64,000 nucleotides of DNA from assembly GCF_900106775.1 (NCBI RefSeq), contig NZ_FNNQ01000008.1, forward strand, positions 62,001 through 126,000. Direction: 5' to 3'. This DNA comes from Marininema mesophilum. Lineage in GTDB: Bacteria > Bacillota > Bacilli > Thermoactinomycetales > DSM-45169. Below, piece after piece: positions 52,158 through 60,509 of the stretch. Every line of letters starts with the position of its first letter. The stretch's first letter is position 1. The notes beneath the pieces are model-generated. The model saw only the letters and a program-made list of their open reading frames with translations. It was not told the DNA's origin and did no database searches. A program made the translations under genes and the position numbers.

Positions 52158-54971
52158 TTAGATTTTTAATGCTTCCCGCAGAATGCGTCCTTTTTCTGCT
52201 TCGTGGATATCGGGCTTACCCTCCGCTGTACTGGAGCGGTCTGGACGACCGATGTAACTTACTTTTGCCCCTCGTGGAGCAGCACCGCGAAGGCGGGATT
52301 CCATATACGTCCAAGCCCCCATATTTCGCGGCTCTTCCTGTACCCATACTAGATCCTTCGCTTGGGAGTATTTCTTGAGGATTGCTTTAATCTCTTTCTC
52401 AGGGAATGGATAGAGCTGTTCGACACGCAGTACGTGCACATCTTTTGCTCGCCCTTCCTTCTCAGCCATCTCTTCCAGATCAACAGCTACTTTACCGCTA
52501 GCTAGGATGAGACGTTTTATATCACTTGCCTTCTCCACCCAGCCCGATTGTTCTAAAACAAATTGGAAGGAACCGTTTTGGAGAGCTTCACCGTTAACAA
52601 CCGTCCGCTTACTACGCAGCAAACTTTTTGGTGTCATTAGGATTAGCGGACGAGCATCTTCTGTATTCACGATAGCCGCTTGTCGACGAAGGAGGTGGAA
52701 ATACTGTGCCGCGTTGGTCACATTGGCCACCGTCCAGTTGTTCTCAGCTGCCATCTGGAGGAAACGTTCCAATCGACCACTGGAATGCTCTGGACCTTGA
52801 CCTTCATATCCATGCGGTAGAAATATGACAAGACTGGACAATTGTCCCCACTTTGCTCGACCTGCAGATACAAATTGATCCATGATTACTTGTCCAGCAT
52901 TTGCAAAATCACCATACTGCGCTTCCCATATTACCAGCGTTTCCGGGGAGTACACATTATAGCCGTATTCAAATCCGATGACCGCCGCCTCAGTCAATGG
53001 ACTGTTGTGCACAGCAAAGGAAGCCTTCGCCTGGGGAAGTTGATGCAAGGGACAAAATTTCTTTCCAGATTCGGGATCATGCAACACCCAGTTGCGTTGA
53101 GCAAATGTTCCACGTTCGGAATCCTGGCCTGTAAATCGAATCGGGGTTCCATCCGCTAGGATAGAGCCAATCGCTAGGCTCTCAGCCAATGGCCAGTCGA
53201 TAGCCCCTTCACCATCGAGTGCGCCTTTACGCCGTTGCAACACCTTCTCCAGTTTCGGATGAGAATTAAACTCCTCAGGACGTTTAAGCATTTCCTCGTT
53301 GATGTCACGAAGGAGATCGATATCTACCCCGGTCTTCAATTCACCGATCAGCTTCGGCGCTTTTGAAGAAGCCTCTTGGCCATTGCCATTCTTCCGCTTA
53401 CCCTTGGCGACTTTATAGGCTTCTTGCAGTCGATCCAGGACTTCTTTTTCCGCTGCCTTTACATCCTCCTCTGTCAACACTCCATCAGTGATCAAAGTTT
53501 TAGCATAAGAAGTGCGCAGGGTAGGATGATTGTGTACTTTTTTGTACAGCAGTGGTTGAGTAGAAGTTGGATCGTCTATCTCATTGTGACCAAAGCGGCG
53601 GTACCCGATTAAGTCAATCAAGAAATCTTTCTGGAACTTGGTACGGTATTCACAAGCGAGTCTGACAGCCGCAAGGCATGCCTCAGGATCATCCGCATTT
53701 ATGTGGACAATCGGAATCTCATACCCCTTTGCCAAATCACTCGCATACCGTGTGGAACGCGAATCACTACTATCGGTGGTAAATCCGAGTAAGTTATTTG
53801 CAATGATATGGATAGAACCACCCGTTTGAAAACCAGGTAGACGATCAAAGTTCAAGGTTTCAGCTACGACACCCTCACCTGGGAATGCAGCGTCACCATG
53901 AACCAAAATCGTCAAGGCGCGGCTAACATCCAGTACAGGATAGCCGCGTGCATCCCGTTCTTCCTGCGCTGCCCGCGTGTAACCTTCAACAACTGGATTC
54001 ACATACTCCAAGTGACTGGGGTTGTTCGCCAATGCCACTTGTGCAGATTCCACTGTACAGTCTGCTCCAAGATGATATTTCACATCACCAGTGTATCCAC
54101 TGTTAATACCCATCGACCCTTCAGATGGGACAAGATCTTTATTGGGTGCATGATGGAACTCAGAGAAAATCTTTTCGTAGGGCTTACCCAAAATATGAGC
54201 CAATACATTTAAGCGACCCCGGTGTGCCATCCCGATGTTAATGGAGCGAACACCCTCATTGACAGAGCAGTGGATAATCTCATCCATCAACGGAACTAGC
54301 ATATCCAACCCTTCAACAGAGAAGCGCTTCTGCCCAACAAATGTACGATGTAGGAACTTCTCAAACTCATCAACAGCAATCAGTCGCTTCAAAACCTCAG
54401 CCTTCTTCGTTGCATTGACCCGTGGGATGAGACCAGACTCTACTCGCTTATATAACCATTCACGCTCAATCGGGTCATGGACATGACTAAATTGGAAAGC
54501 GATGGTGCGAGTATACAGATCCCGTAGATGACATACGGCGTCCTGGGCCGTTTTCACACCCTTTGGTGGATCTGTAAGAATAACCTCAGCAGGGATCGTT
54601 TCCAAGTCCTCATTCGTTAGCCCAAAAGCCTCAGGTTGTAATAAGCGTTTATCAGGTTCATGGTAGTTCAGGGGATCAAGCTTTGCTCCCATATGACCAT
54701 GAATTCGAATACTATTAACCAGTTTCTCAGTAGCCACAACCTTTTGCAAATACGAAGCATTTCCCATCACTTCAACGGTTGTAGGTAGTCCTGTCACCGG
54801 CTCGCGACCAGCTCCCCCCATACCAGGAGGTGCTCCATAAGTTTTAAACCACTCTTGCATCGGCTTCTCTACAGAAGACGGATCTTCTAAATACTGTTCA
54901 TAAAGTTCCTGAGCATAACCCAGGTTGGGTCCATGAAATCGTTGCCATGGATTCCCCGTGTCTGCTTCCAT
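52158..54971 (-). CDS. odhA: 2-oxoglutarate dehydrogenase E1
   Basis: A 937-aa thiamine-diphosphate E1. The N-terminal FHGPNLGYAQELYEQYLEDP resembles the E2-binding segment. The central GMAHRGRLNVLAHILGKPYEKIFSEF and the ThDP motif HGDAAFPGEGVVAETLN are diagnostic. The C-terminal part includes GYEGQGPEHSSGRLERFLQ. ATG 54971 follows GGAGGGAG. A possible minus-strand promoter (TTGCAA at 55111-55106, TATAAT at 55086-55081, 19-bp spacing) lies upstream. It is the first gene of odhAB. Confidence 0.97.
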   Translation of the reverse strand: MEADTGNPWQRFHGPNLGYAQELYEQYLEDPSSVEKPMQEWFKTYGAPPGMGGAGREPVTGLPTTVEVMGNASYLQKVVATEKLVNSIRIHGHMGAKLDPLNYHEPDKRLLQPEAFGLTNEDLETIPAEVILTDPPKGVKTAQDAVCHLRDLYTRTIAFQFSHVHDPIEREWLYKRVESGLIPRVNATKKAEVLKRLIAVDEFEKFLHRTFVGQKRFSVEGLDMLVPLMDEIIHCSVNEGVRSINIGMAHRGRLNVLAHILGKPYEKIFSEFHHAPNKDLVPSEGSMGINSGYTGDVKYHLGADCTVESAQVALANNPSHLEYVNPVVEGYTRAAQEERDARGYPVLDVSRALTILVHGDAAFPGEGVVAETLNFDRLPGFQTGGSIHIIANNLLGFTTDSSDSRSTRYASDLAKGYEIPIVHINADDPEACLAAVRLACEYRTKFQKDFLIDLIGYRRFGHNEIDDPTSTQPLLYKKVHNHPTLRTSYAKTLITDGVLTEEDVKAAEKEVLDRLQEAYKVAKGKRKNGNGQEASSKAPKLIGELKTGVDIDLLRDINEEMLKRPEEFNSHPKLEKVLQRRKGALDGEGAIDWPLAESLAIGSILADGTPIRFTGQDSERGTFAQRNWVLHDPESGKKFCPLHQLPQAKASFAVHNSPLTEAAVIGFEYGYNVYSPETLVIWEAQYGDFANAGQVIMDQFVSAGRAKWGQLSSLVIFLPHGYEGQGPEHSSGRLERFLQMAAENNWTVANVTNAAQYFHLLRRQAAIVNTEDARPLILMTPKSLLRSKRTVVNGEALQNGSFQFVLEQSGWVEKASDIKRLILASGKVAVDLEEMAEKEGRAKDVHVLRVEQLYPFPEKEIKAILKKYSQAKDLVWVQEEPRNMGAWTYMESRLRGAAPRGAKVSYIGRPDRSSTAEGKPDIHEAEKGRILREALKI

Positions 54972-55177
54972 TCCGCGCTCCCTCCAGCTGCGACTCGTTT
55001 ATCGTTTTATTATCCTCATTATTTATCAGAGCCACTCACATCTTACTTCCCATGCGAATGTCTAATTGGAAACCGCCTTCATTATACACATATCCGACGG
55101 GGGCGTTGCAACAGTGGAAATCAGGGTATTCACCCCTTCTATCCTTAGATTTGATTGCTTTTATGACTAAAACGCAT

Positions 55178-55203
55178 AAAAAAGCACCCATACGGGCGCT
55201 TTT
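55178..55203 (-). terminator. Terminator of the lipase gene
   Basis: On the minus strand AAAGCGCCC-GTAT-GGGTGCTTT is followed by TTTATG. The remaining gap (54972-55320) holds only the odhA leader and this hairpin. Confidence 0.75.
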
Positions 55204-55320
55204 GCACACTTAACCACGAAATTCGGGGAAATTGCTATGTTTGAATACTCTTTTTATTTATAGACATGCCGATTTCCTTGCTTTTAAGTGGGTTACCTCT
55301 GTAGTTCATGGCGAATACGC

Positions 55321-56682
55321 CTACTCAACATTTAAGGAAGAAAGAAATGCGGCTGTATCACGATACCATGGTCTCATGTCACGAATTCCCCAGCCGATGA
55401 TATCCATGTGGTCATAGGAATTCATATCACCAAGAAAGTTCCACTTTCCAATCTGGGGTTTATCCTTGTAGGGTAGGATCTCATCTGTGGAACCTAATGA
55501 TGGCCCATCCATCGAATTCGTATTTGCTAATCCATCATTTTTAAACCATTGGCTATTCACGACAATCCCATCAAACTCTTCCTCATGTTTCCCTATATAT
55601 AAGGATGTTGGGTACAATACAGGGTTCATTAGCACCTCTGGAACTTCATGTCCAGTGATGGGATCTTTATAAGTTTGTTCTGTACCGACAGAAAAATAGT
55701 AAACATCCGGTTGCGTCTTCACCCAACTATTTAATTCTCTCGCGCCAGATGGGTTGAGTTCCCATTCACTGGTATCTTTGCTTTTCTTCCAAATACTGCT
55801 TTCGCTTACTCTTTTCATATAACTTTCAAAGGACTCACCCGGTTCCCTTTTCAATCCCCATTGATCCATTTTAAAATCATAATCCAATACTTCTCGGTTG
55901 CCTGCAGCAGCCGCAAAGGCTCCAATCATTTGTTGTGCATAGGAACCTGTAATCGACCCTACCTTTCGGGTCAACGTAGAACCATCATGGGGGCTTGAGA
56001 TCGTGAGTACACTGGAAACCCATGACTTGCGCTGACCATTAAACAGCGAGGAAAGACTACTGTCCTTTGTATAAGCCTTTTCACCACCTATGGAAGCGCT
56101 TACATTTTTGTCCCCTTGCTCCAACAACTGAACCAATGTTCGCACAGTTTGCCCACCCATGCTATGACCAATGAGATGAACCTTATTTACTTTCCCAGTT
56201 TTTTGGTTGATTTCTCCCCATTCTGGATAAAGCCCTGGATAACTTCTTCCATATCGTGCATGCCCATATTTCTCTGCATGAGCAGCTCCATAATCTGCAC
56301 GCCCTCCTTTAATCTGAGCATACAATTCTACCGCCCGATCCCAGTTACTAGAGAAAGTGCCAATATCCGCTGCATAAACTTGATAGCCTTGCTTTTGTAA
56401 ATCCTTTTTAATATCAAACAGGCCTCCCCAGTATTGAAATCCATACAATTCATCAAATCCACCAAGTCCATGCACCATGATAATGGGCTCATTATTCTTC
56501 TTGGCATCGGTGAGTGGGGTTAAATCCACACTAGGTTGAATTTTCTGCTCTTTTTTAGCCAACTTAGCAGCATCCTGAGGTGGTTTCTTTACAGATGAAG
56601 GCTCTGCATGGACAGATCCTATTGAGCAAGCCCCCACCAACACCGATACAAGCCCTGCTAGTAAAAAACGATTCATACCCAT
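55321..56682 (-). CDS. Secreted triacylglycerol lipase
   Basis: A 453-aa exported lipase. A signal sequence (about 1-27) contains VLVGAC, a loose lipobox, and VHA-EP, a possible type I cleavage site. After a proline/lysine-rich spacer, the oxyanion region is IIMVHGLGGF. The nucleophile is in the GHSMGGQ box, with DYDFKMDQWGL, and the catalytic His in YDHMDIIGW. Features match the staphylococcal/thermophilic Bacillus lipase families I.5-I.6, which also carry zinc and calcium sites. ATG 56682 is preceded by AAGGGGG at a long 11-nt spacing; ATG 56676 is possible. Confidence 0.9.
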   Translation of the reverse strand: MGMNRFLLAGLVSVLVGACSIGSVHAEPSSVKKPPQDAAKLAKKEQKIQPSVDLTPLTDAKKNNEPIIMVHGLGGFDELYGFQYWGGLFDIKKDLQKQGYQVYAADIGTFSSNWDRAVELYAQIKGGRADYGAAHAEKYGHARYGRSYPGLYPEWGEINQKTGKVNKVHLIGHSMGGQTVRTLVQLLEQGDKNVSASIGGEKAYTKDSSLSSLFNGQRKSWVSSVLTISSPHDGSTLTRKVGSITGSYAQQMIGAFAAAAGNREVLDYDFKMDQWGLKREPGESFESYMKRVSESSIWKKSKDTSEWELNPSGARELNSWVKTQPDVYYFSVGTEQTYKDPITGHEVPEVLMNPVLYPTSLYIGKHEEEFDGIVVNSQWFKNDGLANTNSMDGPSLGSTDEILPYKDKPQIGKWNFLGDMNSYDHMDIIGWGIRDMRPWYRDTAAFLSSLNVE

Positions 56683-56895
56683 GATTGCTAATAACCCCCT
56701 TAAAAATAGTTGATCCCCATCACTCATAAGCAGTAAATTAACCCCGTCATAACAACATGATGGCGAGATACATGCTACTATTAACAAATATTCAATATTA
56801 TTTTAATCCTTCCTTTACAAAAAAAGAAAAAACTTAATACGCCCCCCATCAGAGCAGAAACCTTCGCGGGTACTTCTCCTGCTAAGCGACATTCC

Positions 56896-56938
56896 AAAAA
56901 AAACGACTCCTCCTCGTCTACTCACCCGAGAAAAGCCG
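56896..56938 (-). terminator. Probable terminator of trpS
   Basis: On the minus strand CGGCTTTTCTCG and CGAGGAGGAGTCG pair (with some G-U pairs), followed by eight T. Confidence 0.65.
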
Positions 56939-56955
56939 CTTTCACATGATTTCTA

Positions 56956-57939
56956 TCAAAAGGAGACCAGTCCCATAGCATCCTTCATTTTTCCCAATGT
57001 TTCATGGGTTGCTTCACGGGCTTTTACAGCACCCTGAGCTAAAATATCCTCAATCTCTCCACTTTGCATGAGCTGGTGGTAGCGTTGTTGAATCGGACGT
57101 AGGGTTTCAATCACTGCTTCAGCAGTATCCACCTTTAAGTGACCATAGCCCTTTCCTTGATACTCCTTCACCAATATCGGAATCGATCTGCCTGTCACAA
57201 CACTCATAATCGATAAGAGATTACTAATCCCTGCTTTTTGTTCAGGATCAAAACGAATCTCTGTATCGGAGTCGGTAACCGCCCGCTTAAATTTCTTCAG
57301 GATCGATTTTTCATCCTCTAGCAAGGTTACATAGTTAGCCGGAGTCGATGCACTTTTGCTCATTTTTTTCTCAGGATTATCCAGGCCCATGATCCGTGCC
57401 CCTGTATCGGGAATGCGCGGTTCTGGAATGGTGAAAATCTCCTTATACTGTCGATTGAAGCGTTCGGCCAAATCGCGTGCTAGCTCTAGGTGTTGTTTTT
57501 GATCCTCACCAACAGGCACCTCATCGGTCTTGTAGAGGAGAATATCCACAGCCATCAGCACAGGGTAGGTAAAAAGTCCTGTTGTTACCGACTCTGAATC
57601 CTGCCCTTTATCTTTAAACTGGGTCATCCTCCCTAGTTCACCAAACTTCGCGACACACTGCATCAACCAAGCTGCCTCTGCATGGGCGGAGTTATTGGAT
57701 TGTAAAAAGAGAGTTGCTTTGTTGGGATCTACTCCAGCGGCGATGTAAAGAGCAGCCAATTCAATGCTCTTTCTACGTAGAACCTCAGGATCTCCAGGGA
57801 TCGTCAAGGCATGAAGATCCACCACACAGAAAAAACATTCGTCCTTCTCTTGATAAGGGATAAAGTGCTTTAAAGCACCAAGATAGTTCCCTATGTGCAA
57901 GACCCCTGTCGGTTGCATACCAGAAAATACACGGGCCAT
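56956..57939 (-). CDS. trpS: Tryptophanyl-tRNA synthetase
   Basis: A class I aminoacyl-tRNA synthetase charging tRNA-Trp, 327 aa. The HIGH-like motif is VLHIGNYLGALKHF, with the KMSKS loop in PEKKMSKSAST and the conserved VPVGEDQKQHLEL block. The ATG at 57939 stands 9 nt after GAGGAG; ATG 57945 is too close to the site, and the frame open to 58011 runs into the T-box terminator. Expression is controlled by the T-box leader at 57961-58200. Confidence 0.96.
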   Translation of the reverse strand: MARVFSGMQPTGVLHIGNYLGALKHFIPYQEKDECFFCVVDLHALTIPGDPEVLRRKSIELAALYIAAGVDPNKATLFLQSNNSAHAEAAWLMQCVAKFGELGRMTQFKDKGQDSESVTTGLFTYPVLMAVDILLYKTDEVPVGEDQKQHLELARDLAERFNRQYKEIFTIPEPRIPDTGARIMGLDNPEKKMSKSASTPANYVTLLEDEKSILKKFKRAVTDSDTEIRFDPEQKAGISNLLSIMSVVTGRSIPILVKEYQGKGYGHLKVDTAEAVIETLRPIQQRYHQLMQSGEIEDILAQGAVKAREATHETLGKMKDAMGLVSF

Positions 57940-57960
57940 TCCCATCAACTCCTCTTTGTA

Positions 57961-58200
57961 AAATAAAAAACTCCTCCCCAAAATAGGGACGAGTTTTGCT
58001 CGCGGTACCACCCAAGTTCACTCCGCATCCACGGAGCACGCTCATATGCTGAATATCGGCCAGCTACCGGTCTTCCCTTGGCCATCCCATAGCCCTTCGG
58101 GTCGACAAACTCCGGAGCCCATTCACGTAGGGAGCTGATCGACTCGCACCATCCGCCGATTCTCTGGGCAACTCACCCACGCTACTCTTCTCCTTCATCG
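57961..58200 (-). promoter_or_regulatory. T-box leader (tryptophan)
   Basis: On the minus strand the T-box sequence AACTTGGGTGGTACCGCGA (58021-58003) precedes a terminator stem (AACTCGTCCC / GGGGAGGAGTT) and TTTTTTATTTT at 57969-57959. Further upstream a large stem I contains GTGAATGGGCTC. The TGG in it, after GAA, is the likely Trp specifier codon. Uncharged tRNA-Trp should allow read-through into trpS. I recognise the family from its conserved box. Confidence 0.95.
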
Positions 58201-58229
58201 TTTATGCCTTTTGCATCATTATTTTTCCT

Positions 58230-58258
58230 ATTGTAACTTTAGGATCTTCTCGATGCAA
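58230..58258 (-). promoter_or_regulatory. Sigma-A promoter of trpS
   Basis: TTGCAT (58258-58253) and TACAAT (58235-58230) on the minus strand, 17 bp apart, just upstream of the T-box leader. Confidence 0.75.
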
Positions 58259-58315
58259 CGCTTTTCTCTATTTTGTCCACAATTTGGGCTGATGAGTCAA
58301 CTTTATTGGTGCGAG

Positions 58316-58324
58316 TGGTATAAT
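58316..58324 (+). promoter_or_regulatory. Extended -10 promoter of ccdC
   Basis: TGG-TATAAT at 58316-58324 is an extended -10 element, about 40 bp before the ccdC start. No clear -35 is present. Confidence 0.45.
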
Positions 58325-58368
58325 AAAGGTAAGAAAGCAACTTTATTTTCGTATGAAGGGAGTTCGCA

Positions 58369-58872
58369 ATGATGGGATCCACTATTCCTCTAAAATTTCA
58401 TTGGCTGATTACAATAGGCACCCTCATCGTCGCCCTCTCATTTATTTTCATTCGCCTTCGTGCATCCAAACGACCCACTGACGCTAAAAAAATACTTATT
58501 CCACCACTGGGCATGAGTACAGGCTTTCTGATGTTTGTTTACCCACCTTTTCATATCCCAATTAGCTGGGCGATAATCTCTTTTTGCCTAGGAGCACTTT
58601 TTTTCGCTACTCCTTTAATCCGCACCTCACACTTTGAAGTGGTTGATGGGGATGTGTATCTAAAACGATCCAAAACCTTTATTTGGATCCTTTTGGCTCT
58701 CTTCACTGTCCGTATGTTGGCCCACGAATATGTACAAAGCTTTATCACAATCCCCCAGACAGCGGGTATTTTCTTTTGTCTTGCCTTTGGCATGCTTCTA
58801 CCTTGGCGCATCGCCATGTATCTTCAATATCAACGATTACTCCAACAAACCTCAGCCTCCAGTGATAGGTAA
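58369..58872 (+). CDS. ccdC: CcdC family membrane protein
   Basis: A 167-aa membrane protein with about five helices of the CcdC (DUF1453, Bacillus YneJ) family. Conserved blocks are IFIRLRASKRPTDAKKILIPPLGMSTG, HFEVVDGDVYLKRSK and FCLAFGMLLPWRIAMYLQY. ATG 58369 follows AAGGGAG. In Bacillus ccdC lies with cytochrome c maturation genes; here ccdA and ccdB are not adjacent. Its function is not firmly known. Confidence 0.88.
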   Translation: MMGSTIPLKFHWLITIGTLIVALSFIFIRLRASKRPTDAKKILIPPLGMSTGFLMFVYPPFHIPISWAIISFCLGALFFATPLIRTSHFEVVDGDVYLKRSKTFIWILLALFTVRMLAHEYVQSFITIPQTAGIFFCLAFGMLLPWRIAMYLQYQRLLQQTSASSDR

Positions 58873-59047
58873 AAAAATATAGTGAAACCGAATGATGTTC
58901 ATTGAGGAGCTACCAAATTATGGTGTAGCTTCTTTTTCTATCTCGATCACATTATATTTTTTATGTGTAATACGCATGCTATCAACGTATTTTCTAGCCT
59001 GATCGAGTATTTATCTTTTAAAATCATGACCATTTGGGGTGACCGGA

Positions 59048-60364
59048 TTGTCTAAAAAATGGACTGAAATTACGATTGCTACGATACTATTTCTCACAAG
59101 TTTCTTGATCCATGATCATCAATCCAGTCCTGTCCACGCCCAGACACGGGAGAAACATGCACAAAATGTCATCCTCCTTATCCCCGATGGCTTCTCTTCA
59201 TCCCAGGCAACGAACTACCGATGGTTTAAAGGAAAAGAAACCATTTTTGACGCGATGCTTGTTGGAATGCAACGTACCTACTCCGCTAATTCTAAGGTGA
59301 CGGATTCCGCTGCTGCAGCAACAGCTATGGCTACTGGTACCAAAACGAATAACGGGTTGATTGGTGTGGATTCGGAGGGTAAGAAGTTAACAACCATCCT
59401 TGAAGCTGCCAACCGTTGTGGAAAAAGTACAGGTTTAGTTAGTACCTCTACAATCACCCACGCTACACCTGCCGCCTTTGCCACTCATGTAGGGGCCCGA
59501 GCAAAGGAAAGTGATATCGCTCGACAACTGATTCCTAAGGTAGATGTCCTTCTCGGTGGCGGCAAACAGTTTTTTTTGCCCCAGTCAGCAGGGGGGAAAC
59601 AACCTCAACGTAATCTAATTAAAGAGGCTAAAAATAAAGACTATCAATTCATCGAAACTCGTCATCAACTTCAACATACTCGAGGCAGTAAGCTGTTAGG
59701 TCTTTTTTCTAATAGCCACCTCTCACCAGAACTCCACCGTCCAGAGACTAAGGAACCTAGCTTATCGGAAATGACTACCCGAGCAATCCACACTCTCTCC
59801 ACCAATAAAAAAGGCTTCTTTCTCATGATTGAAGGCTCTCAGATCGACTTTGCGGGACATGCCCATGATTCTACCTGGTCCATGAATGAAATTGCTGCCT
59901 TTGAAAAGGCGGCACAAAAAGCCATCCATTTTGCAAAAAAGGATGGCCATACCCTTGTCGTTATCACAGGGGATCATGAAACGGGCGGAATGTCCGTCGG
60001 TGGCTATAATCAATACAAAGCTAACATTGAACTTCTCAGGAATATCACCGCTACTGGGGAAACCATGGCCAAAAAACTGACCCCAGCTCGGGATAATGCT
60101 CAACAGATCATCAAGGCCTATGCCGGAATCGATATCACCGCTGAAGAAGCGGCCAAAATCCAAGCATCCCCCCACCTTGCCACCACAATCAATGACATCA
60201 TCAGCAACTATGCACTCATTGGCTGGACCACTCACGTTCACACTGGGCAAGATGTCCCCTTATACGCTTTTGGAGTAGGTTCCTACCTCTTTAATGGCCT
60301 GCATGAGAACACCGATCTTCCAAAATTGATGGCCCAAGCCATGGAAATCCCTTTTTCACAGTAG
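59048..60364 (+). CDS. phoA: Alkaline phosphatase
   Basis: A 438-aa exported phosphomonoesterase, like Bacillus PhoA/PhoB. A signal peptide (about 1-31) ends before QTREKHAQNVILLIPDG. The nucleophile serine is in TDSAAAATAMATG. Zinc/magnesium ligands are seen in THATPAAFATH, MIEGSQIDFAGHAHD, TGDHETGGMS and THVHTGQDVPLYAFG. The TTG at 59048 follows GGGGTG at 59036-59041; GTG 59039 lies within that site. I see no clear Pho box upstream. Confidence 0.93.
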   Translation: MSKKWTEITIATILFLTSFLIHDHQSSPVHAQTREKHAQNVILLIPDGFSSSQATNYRWFKGKETIFDAMLVGMQRTYSANSKVTDSAAAATAMATGTKTNNGLIGVDSEGKKLTTILEAANRCGKSTGLVSTSTITHATPAAFATHVGARAKESDIARQLIPKVDVLLGGGKQFFLPQSAGGKQPQRNLIKEAKNKDYQFIETRHQLQHTRGSKLLGLFSNSHLSPELHRPETKEPSLSEMTTRAIHTLSTNKKGFFLMIEGSQIDFAGHAHDSTWSMNEIAAFEKAAQKAIHFAKKDGHTLVVITGDHETGGMSVGGYNQYKANIELLRNITATGETMAKKLTPARDNAQQIIKAYAGIDITAEEAAKIQASPHLATTINDIISNYALIGWTTHVHTGQDVPLYAFGVGSYLFNGLHENTDLPKLMAQAMEIPFSQ

Positions 60365-60445
60365 TCCACTCGTTGCGCCCAAGGTTGCTCCTCCATCTAT
60401 CTCAGATATATCTTCTTTTCAAAATCAAATCTTTAGGGAAATCCA

Positions 60446-60474
60446 TTGACAGTATAAGCGAAAAGCTATACAAT
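60446..60474 (+). promoter_or_regulatory. Sigma-A promoter of the helicase gene
   Basis: A consensus TTGACA (60446-60451), a 17-bp spacer and TACAAT (60469-60474), 36 bp before the start codon. Confidence 0.85.
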
Positions 60475-60509
60475 TACCTTCCGTTTTTTTGATGAAGGGA
60501 GGTTTTTCG

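Noticed and set aside
59762..60250. A 162-codon minus-strand frame
   Set aside because: It is the antisense of the alkaline phosphatase gene and lacks coding features of its own.
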